Below are positions 1 to 5,812 of a stretch of DNA of 9,374 nucleotides, one piece after another (position 1 is the first letter of the stretch; the number at the start of each line of letters is the position of its first letter). Under the pieces are notes generated by a model. That model made no database searches. It was not told the DNA's origin and worked only from the letters and a program-made list of their open reading frames with translations. The stretch comes from Archangium sp. (GTDB lineage: Bacteria > Myxococcota > Myxococcia > Myxococcales > Myxococcaceae). Location of the stretch: positions 1 to 9,374 of the forward strand of contig JAEUJT010000492.1 of NCBI GenBank assembly GCA_016793525.1. Reading direction: 5' to 3'. A program made the translations under genes and the position numbers.

Positions 1-312
1 CAGGCCACGGACCTGCTCTTGGAGCTCCACGAGCTGCACGGCTTGCGCAGAGGCCAAGGCGCTCAGCTCGACTGGCGGTCGGCACGGCTCGCACTCGCGT
101 GTCGGGCAGGGCGCCACGAAGGCCACAGGCGCTAGCGCGGCGTCGACGGCGCTCGTGGAGACGGGCGCGCGCACGCCGGCGGTCGGCGCGACTGCGCGCA
201 CGTCGATGGTCGGCGAGGCCTGGCGCGGTTCGTCGGAGTCCACGATGAGCCACACCGTGACTCCGCCGAGGAGCGCACCGACGACGAGTCCGAGGACGAG
301 CGGCCGGGCCAC
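1..312 (-). CDS. Single-pass membrane protein, C-terminus outside window
   Basis: This is an open frame on the minus strand that starts at a GTG (complement of 310-312) and runs without a stop through base 1, giving 104 visible codons. The GTG is the only usable start, because an in-frame TGA lies a few codons upstream. Residues 5-24 form one hydrophobic segment (PLVLGLVVGALLGG..VWLIV) behind a single N-terminal Arg, so it is probably anchored with the C-terminal part outside the cytoplasm. A low-complexity Ala/Pro/Val stretch follows, then a Cys cluster C-x4-C-x2-C at residues 69, 74 and 77. From about residue 83 the sequence becomes helical with heptad-like Leu/Val spacing (VELQEQVRGL), perhaps the start of a coiled coil. 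It lies 13 nt after the stop of the 114-aa gene, so the two are probably cotranscribed. I do not recognise the family. An uncleaved anchor is more likely than a signal peptide, since no clear cleavage site follows. Confidence 0.6.
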   Translation of the reverse strand, partial: MARPLVLGLVVGALLGGVTVWLIVDSDEPRQASPTIDVRAVAPTAGVRAPVSTSAVDAALAPVAFVAPCPTRECEPCRPPVELSALASAQAVQLVELQEQVRGL

Positions 313-325
313 GCGGCCGAAGAGG

Positions 326-670
326 TTAGCCGTTCTTCAGCACGCCAGCGGCCTGCGACAGACGCTTGCGCAGCTGTGAAACGATGACCGTGAGGTACTC
401 CAGCCGGTTCAGCACCCGGTAGTCGTCAGCGGCCTCGAGCAAGCGAATGGGCTTCGGCTTGTCGGCGCCGACGGCGTCGAGAATGTCGTTGAAGTGCGAC
501 TCGAGCTCGGCGACAGCGTCGAGGCCTTCACGGAGATCGTCCTCGAGGAAGTCGAGCATCACCGCCGCGTCTTCCCGCTGCGGCAAGAAGCGCTCGAGGC
601 GCTGCACCGAGTCGGCGATGGCGTCGACCGATTGCGACAACACAGGGGCTTCGGCGTGGGCGGCAGGCAT
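326..670 (-). CDS. Small alpha-helical protein of unknown function (114 aa)
   Basis: The protein has 114 aa, starts at ATG (complement of 668-670) and ends at TAA. It has no signal peptide, no membrane segment and no Cys. Nearly the whole chain looks helical and amphipathic. Residues 15-63 carry regularly spaced Leu/Val/Ile with many Asp and Glu (for example MLDFLEDDLREGLDAV). After a short break at K71-P-K-P, residues 77-106 form a second, more basic helical stretch (VLNRLEYLTVIVSQLRKRL). A helical bundle or a dimerising coiled coil is likely; I do not recognise the family. No Shine-Dalgarno sequence is visible before the ATG. The gene for a membrane protein follows after 13 nt in the same direction. 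Longer frames on the other strand here look like antisense shadows. Confidence 0.65.
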   Translation of the reverse strand: MPAAHAEAPVLSQSVDAIADSVQRLERFLPQREDAAVMLDFLEDDLREGLDAVAELESHFNDILDAVGADKPKPIRLLEAADDYRVLNRLEYLTVIVSQLRKRLSQAAGVLKNG

Positions 671-677
671 GTGGCGG

Positions 678-705
678 ACGCTACAGGCGCGATCAGGTCC
701 GTCAA
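678..705 (-). promoter_or_regulatory. Candidate sigma-70-like promoter for the 114-aa gene
   Basis: Reading the minus strand, TTGACG (complement of 700-705) is followed after 16 nt by TAGCGT (complement of 678-683). The -35 matches 5 of 6 consensus positions and the -10 matches 3 of 6, including the important A2 and T6. The predicted transcription start would be about base 671, essentially at the ATG (670), which fits the missing ribosome binding site. The assignment rests on hexamer matching only. Confidence 0.3.
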
Positions 706-747
706 TTTTTCCGGCAATCGCGCACGGTTTCGAACGTCGGAGTCGTC

Positions 748-1728
748 ATGCCCGATCTCATGCGCGCCGCGGTCTACGAGCGGTACGGAGCCCCAGAGGT
801 CGTGCTCGTCAAAGAGGTGGCCAAGCCCGCGCCCAAAGACGACGAGGTGCTCATTCGCGTGCGCGCCACCACGGTGACAGCCGCCGACTGGAGAGCCCGC
901 TCACTCAACGCGCCCCTCGGCTTCGGGTTCATGATGCGGCTCGTCTTCGGCGTCACCGGCCCGCGAAAGACGATTCTGGGCACGGAGCTTGCCGGTGACG
1001 TCGAGGCCGTCGGAGCGAAGGTGACCGAGTTCAAGCCGGGCGACGCGGTGTTCGCGTACTGCGGCGCACACTTCGGAGCCCACGCCGAGTACATCTGCCT
1101 GCCGGCCAACAGCGCCATCGCCCTCAAACCCGCGAGCCTCGGCTACGACGAAGCGGCGGCGCTGTCGTTCGGAGGCGTGACGGCCATCGATTTCCTCGGC
1201 CGGGCCGAGCTGAAGCCGGGCGAGCGGGTGGTGGTCAATGGCGCGTCGGGCGCGGTCGGCTCCGCGGCGGTGCAGCTCGCCAAACACCAAGGGGCCCACG
1301 TCACCGGCGTGTGCAGCGGCGCCAACGTAGAGCTCGTGCGCTCCCTCGGCGCCGACGAGGTCATCGACTACACGCAGCGCGACTTCACCGAGGCCACCGC
1401 CGCGTACGACGTCATTCTCGACGCCGCCGGCACCGCGCCGTTCTCTCGCTGCGGCAAGTCCCTCAAGGAGGGCGGCCGGCTGCTGCTGGTGCTCGGCGCG
1501 TTGCCCGACATGCTCCACGGCGCCTGGGCCGGGTTCACGAGCAGCAAGCGCGTCTTCTCGGGGCCTTCTGGCGAGAGCGCGGAGGACTTGAAACGCCTCG
1601 CCGAGCTGGCCACCTCGGGCGCGTACAAGCCCCTCATCGAGCAGCGCTACCCGCTGGAGCGCATCGTCGACGCGCACCGCCTGGTCGACTCCGGCCGCAA
1701 GAAGGGCAACGTCGTCGTCACCACTTGA
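748..1728 (+). CDS. Zinc-independent medium-chain NAD(P)-dependent oxidoreductase (quinone reductase/alcohol dehydrogenase-like)
   Basis: This 326-aa protein belongs to the medium-chain dehydrogenase/reductase superfamily, which transfers hydride between NAD(P)H and alcohols, enones or quinones in the cytoplasm. The N-terminal GroES-like catalytic domain covers about residues 5-125 (start MRAAVYERYG; GTELAGDVEAVG at 78-89; FKPGDAVFA at 95-103). The Rossmann domain follows, with the nucleotide-binding loop NGASGAVGSAAVQLAK at 164-179. Next come GVCSGANVELVRSLGADEVI and a DVILDAAG strand at 221-228. The C-terminus (IVDAHRLVDSGRKKGNVVV) is typical. Where zinc alcohol dehydrogenases carry a catalytic Cys, this protein has TTVTAADWRAR, and no four-Cys structural zinc lobe is seen, so it should be a zinc-free, QOR-like member. 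The ATG at 748 has GGAG at 739-742 with 5-nt spacing; the Met at codon 5 has no such site. The last 11 bp overlap the convergent DUF3108 gene. The substrate cannot be read from sequence. Confidence 0.9.
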   Translation: MPDLMRAAVYERYGAPEVVLVKEVAKPAPKDDEVLIRVRATTVTAADWRARSLNAPLGFGFMMRLVFGVTGPRKTILGTELAGDVEAVGAKVTEFKPGDAVFAYCGAHFGAHAEYICLPANSAIALKPASLGYDEAAALSFGGVTAIDFLGRAELKPGERVVVNGASGAVGSAAVQLAKHQGAHVTGVCSGANVELVRSLGADEVIDYTQRDFTEATAAYDVILDAAGTAPFSRCGKSLKEGGRLLLVLGALPDMLHGAWAGFTSSKRVFSGPSGESAEDLKRLAELATSGAYKPLIEQRYPLERIVDAHRLVDSGRKKGNVVVTT

Positions 1729-2539
1729 GGTTGCCCTTGTTCTCGGCCTTGCGCGAGCGATCGGGCCGCTGCACGGCGACCAGCGTCGCGCGCACCGTGC
1801 CGAGATCGATGGCCCCCAGCGCCGCCAAAGGCAATCGCTGCGCGTCATCGGAGATCCACACGTGCATCTCCCGCCGGGCGTCGGGAATGTCGAGCGGGGC
1901 CGCTTCACCAGCCAGGTGCCAGGCGTCGAACTCTCCGAGCGGCAGCGACACGTGCTCACGCGGCTGCACCGTGCCCCACACTCGCCAGATGCGGCGAATG
2001 CCGTAGACGTCGATGCACGCGGTCTTCCCCGGGGCCCAGTCGAGCTGGCGCAGCAGGTACATCGCCCCCGCCACGTCGGTGACGTCGTTGGCCCACTCCA
2101 GCTGGGCCTCGGCCGTGCGGCCATTCACCGTCGACTTGAGGAGCGCCGGTTTGCCCTTCGGGAAGCGCACGTCGGCGACGCGGTGCACCTCATTTTCGTA
2201 CGCGTCTTCGAAGTACTTCGTCGGCCTCAACGTCTTCGCGTCGAGCGTGCTGAGCACCGTGCCGATCACCCGGCGGACCTTCGAGAAGAACGTATTTGTC
2301 TCGGCGTGCACCTCGATCGGCAGCGTGCCCTCGCGTGCCGGCAGCACCCGCATGGTCATGGTGCCGGCCTTGGCGCCCAGCGCGTCGAGCTCGTACGACA
2401 GCGTCTCGCCCGGGCCGAACGCGAACGGGGTGCGCGGCGCTCCAAGCGCAGTGCACTGCGCTTTGGTCGGCAGCGGCGTCTTCGGGGGCACGTACGGCGC
2501 TGCGGCGAGCACTCCCACCAGCGCGAGGAGCGGGGTCAT
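1718..2539 (-). CDS. Exported DUF3108-family protein, downstream paralog (273 aa)
   Basis: This 273-aa protein starts at ATG (complement of 2537-2539). The ATG overlaps the TGA of the preceding gene as ATGA, with GAGG about 7 nt upstream. The open frame extends further, to 2713, but that part is antiparallel-frame shadow of the upstream paralog, so I do not use it. Residues 1-14 (MTPLLALVGVLAAA) look like a short Sec signal with no basic n-region. The mature part shows the DUF3108 pattern: FGPGETLSYEL at 41-51, a beta-rich middle, SLPLGEFDAWHL at 198-209, and MHVWISDDAQRLPLAA at 225-240. The end is basic (RPDRSRKAENKGN). DUF3108 proteins are periplasmic or envelope beta-sheet proteins with no assigned reaction. 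The same landmarks in the same order in the neighbour show they are paralogs. It has Cys29 and Cys175, which could pair. Confidence 0.85.
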   Translation of the reverse strand: MTPLLALVGVLAAAPYVPPKTPLPTKAQCTALGAPRTPFAFGPGETLSYELDALGAKAGTMTMRVLPAREGTLPIEVHAETNTFFSKVRRVIGTVLSTLDAKTLRPTKYFEDAYENEVHRVADVRFPKGKPALLKSTVNGRTAEAQLEWANDVTDVAGAMYLLRQLDWAPGKTACIDVYGIRRIWRVWGTVQPREHVSLPLGEFDAWHLAGEAAPLDIPDARREMHVWISDDAQRLPLAALGAIDLGTVRATLVAVQRPDRSRKAENKGNLKW

Positions 2540-3291
2540 GAAGGGTCCTCGGCGCCTGGCGCATACGTGACGGCGTCGATCGTCACAGCGCCCACCTTGA
2601 AGATCGCCTCGGCGCGAATCGGCAGGTGCCGCGCGTCGGTCGTGTAATAGATGAACATGTTGCCCTGCGTGGCGACGTTGCCGGTGAACTCGCCGTTGAA
2701 GCTCACCTTCCACGCGTCGAATGTGCCCAGCGGAGTCGTGATGGTCTCCCGCGCCTCCACCGCGGCGTGCATGACGTAGGTCGAGCGACCGGTGAACACG
2801 GGAATGTCGCGCGTCGCGCCGATACGAAAGTCGGCGGAGCGCATGTGAAAGCCCACGCTCGCCAGATCGTAGGTCTGCGGCATCACGTCGTATTCGATCT
2901 CGACCGGCCCATTGCCTTCTCGCTGCTTGGTGGCGAACGCTTTGAGCACCGCGTCATCGTAGCGGTAGCGCTCGCGCCAGCGCCTCCGGTTCTCATCGGC
3001 GTGCATCTCCGAGCCGATCGGTCGCTGCGACGTCGGGTCCCAATACGAGATGAACCGGTCGTTCACCTGAAACACAGAGGCGATTGACGTCGTCTGCCCG
3101 ACGCACACCAGCGGCCACACCCGCTTGCCGTCGCGCTGGGTCGCCCAGCCGACCGTCACCTGCGCCACCCCGGTAGGAACCCCGAGAAACCGCACCTGGT
3201 AGCTCATCTGCTCCCCCGGGCCGAACCCTTGGACCTTGGTCGATGCCATCGCAACCACTGGAAACAAAAGAAAAAAAAGGCTTCGGCGCAT
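2536..3291 (-). CDS. Exported DUF3108-family protein, upstream paralog (251 aa)
   Basis: This 251-aa protein starts at ATG (complement of 3289-3291), preceded by AGGGG about 9 nt upstream. It has a clear Sec signal: basic MRR, hydrophobic core SLFFLLFPVV, and a likely cleavage after A-M-A at residues 14-16. The poly-A run at 3267-3280 on the plus strand is simply the Phe/Leu-coding core read backwards. The mature chain begins with FGPGEQMSYQV (23-33) and later has TPLGTFDAWKVSF (186-198), then MFIYYTTDARHLPIRAEA (212-229) and GAVTIDAVTY (234-243). This is the DUF3108 pattern seen in its downstream neighbour. A single Cys (63) remains in the mature protein. It is the first gene of a two-gene unit, joined by a 4-bp ATGA overlap that suggests translational coupling. 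Its role is unknown; an envelope location is supported by the signal peptide. Confidence 0.87.
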   Translation of the reverse strand: MRRSLFFLLFPVVAMASTKVQGFGPGEQMSYQVRFLGVPTGVAQVTVGWATQRDGKRVWPLVCVGQTTSIASVFQVNDRFISYWDPTSQRPIGSEMHADENRRRWRERYRYDDAVLKAFATKQREGNGPVEIEYDVMPQTYDLASVGFHMRSADFRIGATRDIPVFTGRSTYVMHAAVEARETITTPLGTFDAWKVSFNGEFTGNVATQGNMFIYYTTDARHLPIRAEAIFKVGAVTIDAVTYAPGAEDPS

Positions 3292-3436
3292 GATGTGGCC
3301 CCTGGCGGCGATGTCGTGTGCTCTCTGGCATCAACGTCACAGCGGCCGGGCTATTCAGCGTCAGGGGGCATGGCGCGGAGGGGGCACTTCTCGATAAAGG
3401 AGGCCGCGTTTCCTTTTGGCGGTTGAAGGAGTGCCC
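3292..3436 (+). other. Divergent intergenic region between DUF3108 pair and lipoprotein gene
   Basis: This 145-bp spacer separates two divergently read genes, so it should hold promoters for both. I find no convincing -35/-10 pair in either direction. On the plus strand there is a very strong Shine-Dalgarno-like AAAGGAGG at 3396-3403 and a second one, GAAGGAG, at 3425-3431. A GATAAA at 3393-3398 could serve as a weak -10, but it has no matching -35. No terminator or repeat is seen. Confidence 0.5.
3425..3431 (+). promoter_or_regulatory. Ribosome binding site that decides the lipoprotein start
   Basis: GAAGGAG sits 5 nt before the GTG at 3437, which is good spacing. The in-frame ATG at 3449 is 17 nt away, too far. 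An in-frame TTG at 3416 lies 12 nt after the other strong site, AAAGGAGG at 3396-3403, and is a possible alternative. All three starts keep the lipoprotein signal, since the lipobox Cys lies downstream of each. Confidence 0.6.
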
Positions 3437-5581
3437 GTGCTGCGTGTGATGACGATTCGAGCGACTGCCCTGTGTGTGGTGCTGTCGGTGTTGAGCGGTT
3501 GCCCGAACACCATCGAGCCACCTCCGCCGCCTCCGGCGAAGTTGAAGACGACGTACCGGGTGTTGTCGGGCGCTTCGATGGGCGCCATCGGCGCGACCTC
3601 GCTGGGCATGACGCACCCCGATCAGGTCGACGCCGTCGCCGGGTTGGGCGGCCCGCTCGACGCGGCGTTCTTCAACCACATGCTCGACGAGTTCATGATG
3701 ACGGGCTTCTGCACCCGAGAGCAGCTCGAGGCCCAGCTCGAGGCCGACCCCTCGAAGCTCAACGATCCGGCGGTCATCGATCAGTGCGCGCGCATCGCGA
3801 CCCCGGGCACCAAGTTCGAGCTGCCCAACGACTTCAACCACTGGCACGTCACGCTGCAGGGCGGCGGCTTCTTCCGCGACACCTACTGGCGCATGCTGAA
3901 CGACCTCTCCCTCGCGTTCGGCAACATGATGACCGAAAACCCGGCGTCGGCCTTCGCTCCGCCCGGCGTCGACCCCCAGTCGGTGCGGGTGTTCGCGCCC
4001 GATTTCTGCACCAACCCCACTCGGGTTCGGCAGCTCTACAACGACGAGTACAACCCCGAGGGCAAGTACGACGCGATCACCTTCTGCGACGGCGAGCCGA
4101 CCCTGTTCTTCTGCGCCAACACCAAAGAGCGGGTGAACTTCTGCAGCGACCCAGCGAACATTCTCAACCCGCTCCCGGTCGATCAGGAGCGCGCCTTCGC
4201 CGACCAGTACTGCCAGACCAAAGGCGGGGCGCTGGTCGCCGACGAAGACAACCACGGCCTCTACTGGCTCGACCACGCTGGCTACCGCGACCCCTGCCGC
4301 CAGCCCACCAAGGCCCAGGGCATGATGTTGGCCTTCGACTACAACCGCAACGGCCGCCGCGACTACGGCGAGCCGGTGGTGAACAACAGCCGCGAGCGCT
4401 GGAGCGACGTCGGCATCGACGGCTGCGCCAACACCTCTGAAGACGGCAAAGGCGGGTGCCTCGCCGCACCGAGCTCGAGCGGCGGAGACCCGAACCGCGA
4501 CGACTACGACACCGACACCAACCCTACCGGCACCGAGCGCGACTGGATCTGGGAGCCCGGCGAGCCCTACCGCGACCTCGGCCTCGACGGCGTGGCCAAC
4601 ACCAACGACGTCGGCGAAGGCAACGGTCAGTACGACATGTCGACTGGCCGCCAGTCGTTGACGAAGTACGACGTGCGCACAAACTACCGCGCGATGGACG
4701 ACGCCGGGCGGGCTCGGCTCTCGGTGTTCGTCGAGGGCGGCGTGCGCGATGTCTTCAACCTCGGGCTGCAGGGCAAACACGCGTACGGCGGCATCAAGGG
4801 CGTCTCTCCGCTGCCGGTCGGCGAATACCGGCAGTTCGTCGACCTGCCCGGCATGCTCGACCGGCGCCGCAACGCCTTCAACCCGTGGAACAACCGGTGG
4901 GGCCTCGTTCCGCGCAACCTGCTCATGTTCTACGGCGTCGAAGACGCGACCGACCAACAGCGTGTCGATGGCGACGGCGATCACGTCGGCACCGCGGAGC
5001 AGGCCGTCAACCGCTTCTCGGTGCTGTTCAACTGGTCTGCCCAGACCTGGCCCACGCTCGAGCGGCCCGTCACCGAACTCGGCGGCACCAGCGCCTCTGA
5101 GCGCCAGCGCGTGGAGTGGTACCAATCGGCGGTGCTCGGCGCGAAGTGGGAGTACTCCGTGGCGCTCCCGCCCGGCTACGACGACCCGCGCAACGCCGAC
5201 AAGCGCTACCCGGTGGTGTACCTGCTCCACGGCTACGGCATGGAGCCCGAAGACTTCATGGCCACCGCGCTGGTGACCGACGCGTACGTCACCGACACCG
5301 ACGTGAAGTTCCGGCCGATGATCTTCGTGTTCCCCAACGGGCGTTGCTGCTGGCTCAAGGCCGACGGGCAGCGCGACTGCCGCGAGAACGACGACCAGGG
5401 CCGCAACATCGACGAAGGCCAGGGCTGGGTGCGCGAGTGTGAGTCGGGCACCTTCTACGTCAACCGCAAGGGCTACACGCCGAACGATCAGACGCGGTAC
5501 GGTGACGCGATGTTCGAGCTGTTCGAGCACATCGACGGCAAGTTCCGCACGATGCGCCCCGCCGAAGTCGAAGCGCGCTGA
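3437..5581 (+). CDS. Exported lipoprotein with circularly permuted esterase-D-like alpha/beta-hydrolase fold and calcium-loop repeats
   Basis: Taken from GTG 3437, this protein has 714 aa. Residues 1-22 are a lipoprotein signal (VLRVMTIRATALCVVLSVL, lipobox LSGC with Cys22). A proline linker (28-33) follows. Then comes a hydrolase nucleophile elbow, YRVLSGASMGAIGA (40-53, Ser47 the likely nucleophile), continued by HPDQVDAVAGLGGPLD. The middle is rich in Cys and holds two related calcium-loop-like repeats (about 301-340 and 358-397). The C-terminal block has YSVALPPGYDD (573-583) and RYPVVYLLHGYG (590-601), the usual start of esterase-D-type folds and oxyanion-hole region. It runs on to MFELFEHIDGKFRTMRP and stops. 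Normally this block precedes the GxSMG elbow, so the order appears permuted. The catalytic acid and base are not certain; Asp503 and His516 (GVEDATD..DGDGDH) are candidates. Acyl-ester hydrolysis at the cell envelope is likely, substrate unknown. The zinc-ribbon gene follows after 9 nt. Confidence 0.8.
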   Translation: MLRVMTIRATALCVVLSVLSGCPNTIEPPPPPPAKLKTTYRVLSGASMGAIGATSLGMTHPDQVDAVAGLGGPLDAAFFNHMLDEFMMTGFCTREQLEAQLEADPSKLNDPAVIDQCARIATPGTKFELPNDFNHWHVTLQGGGFFRDTYWRMLNDLSLAFGNMMTENPASAFAPPGVDPQSVRVFAPDFCTNPTRVRQLYNDEYNPEGKYDAITFCDGEPTLFFCANTKERVNFCSDPANILNPLPVDQERAFADQYCQTKGGALVADEDNHGLYWLDHAGYRDPCRQPTKAQGMMLAFDYNRNGRRDYGEPVVNNSRERWSDVGIDGCANTSEDGKGGCLAAPSSSGGDPNRDDYDTDTNPTGTERDWIWEPGEPYRDLGLDGVANTNDVGEGNGQYDMSTGRQSLTKYDVRTNYRAMDDAGRARLSVFVEGGVRDVFNLGLQGKHAYGGIKGVSPLPVGEYRQFVDLPGMLDRRRNAFNPWNNRWGLVPRNLLMFYGVEDATDQQRVDGDGDHVGTAEQAVNRFSVLFNWSAQTWPTLERPVTELGGTSASERQRVEWYQSAVLGAKWEYSVALPPGYDDPRNADKRYPVVYLLHGYGMEPEDFMATALVTDAYVTDTDVKFRPMIFVFPNGRCCWLKADGQRDCRENDDQGRNIDEGQGWVRECESGTFYVNRKGYTPNDQTRYGDAMFELFEHIDGKFRTMRPAEVEAR
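4337..4627 (+). repeat. Two degenerate calcium-loop-like repeats within the lipoprotein
   Basis: Copy 1 (residues 301-340) begins with DYNRNGRRDYGE, which fits the 12-position EF-hand loop with acidic or Asn ligands at 1, 3, 5, 9 and 12. It continues with SDVGIDGCANT and EDGKGG. Copy 2 (residues 358-397) has DTDTNPTGTERD, WEPGEPYRDLGLDGVANT and DVGEGNG. The shared core is GEP, then D-V/L-G-I/L-DG-x-ANT, then an acidic Gly-rich tail. Binding of Ca2+ is inferred from ligand spacing; the similarity is at protein level, and I did not find long exact DNA repeats. Confidence 0.6.
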
Positions 5582-5590
5582 AAGGCTGTC

Positions 5591-5812
5591 ATGTCTTCGA
5601 ACTACGACCCGAGCGACGACGACGACAAGCCGAAGAAGGGCGCCGGCGACGGCACGTTGCTCAAAGACTTCGACTGCCCGGAGTGCAACGCGCACAACCC
5701 GTGCGACGAGAAGATCGACAAGCGGGGCGTCGACATTCGCTGCAATTACTGCGGCATCGAGTTCAAGGTGACGCTCACCGACGAAGGCCGCTTCAAGTTC
5801 AAGGAGCTGTAG
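5591..5812 (+). CDS. Small zinc-ribbon protein (73 aa)
   Basis: This 73-aa cytoplasmic-type protein has an acidic, then basic, disordered N-terminus (DPSDDDDKPKKGAGDG, 6-21). A compact zinc ribbon follows: CPEC at 29-32 and CNYC at 51-54, separated by 18 residues, with a further Cys at 38. The C-terminus (FKVTLTDEGRFKFKEL) reads as a beta hairpin. Four Cys in two CxxC knuckles is the standard Zn2+ site of zinc ribbons, which bind nucleic acids, act in larger complexes or only stabilise the fold; the partner is unknown. A GAAAGG at 5580-5585 lies 5 nt before the ATG and overlaps the lipoprotein stop, so the two are very likely cotranscribed. Its stop overlaps the end of convergent yggS by 14 bp. 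Confidence 0.85.
   Translation: MSSNYDPSDDDDKPKKGAGDGTLLKDFDCPECNAHNPCDEKIDKRGVDIRCNYCGIEFKVTLTDEGRFKFKEL

Noticed and set aside
901..2124. A 407-codon minus-strand open frame
   Set aside because: It crosses two well-supported genes (oxidoreductase and DUF3108) and shows only Arg/Ala-rich shadow composition.
2540..2713. N-terminal extension of the downstream DUF3108 gene
   Set aside because: The extra 58 residues overlap the upstream paralog in another frame, are Arg-rich and would remove the signal peptide from the N-terminus. The ATG at 2539 has a ribosome site and an ATGA junction.
3267..3280. A-rich run in otherwise GC-rich DNA
   Set aside because: It encodes the Phe/Leu core of the DUF3108 signal peptide on the minus strand, so base composition there follows from coding.
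5615..5629. DDDDK, an enterokinase-like site in the zinc-ribbon protein
   Set aside because: A short acidic run from a GAC repeat in a disordered tail; no reason to think it is a processing site in a bacterium.
2993..5695. A 900-codon open frame on the minus strand
   Set aside because: It lies opposite the lipoprotein gene, and its translation is Val/Ala/Arg/His-rich without domain motifs, whereas the plus-strand frame has a signal peptide, catalytic motifs and a ribosome site. It is a by-product of GC-rich third codon positions.
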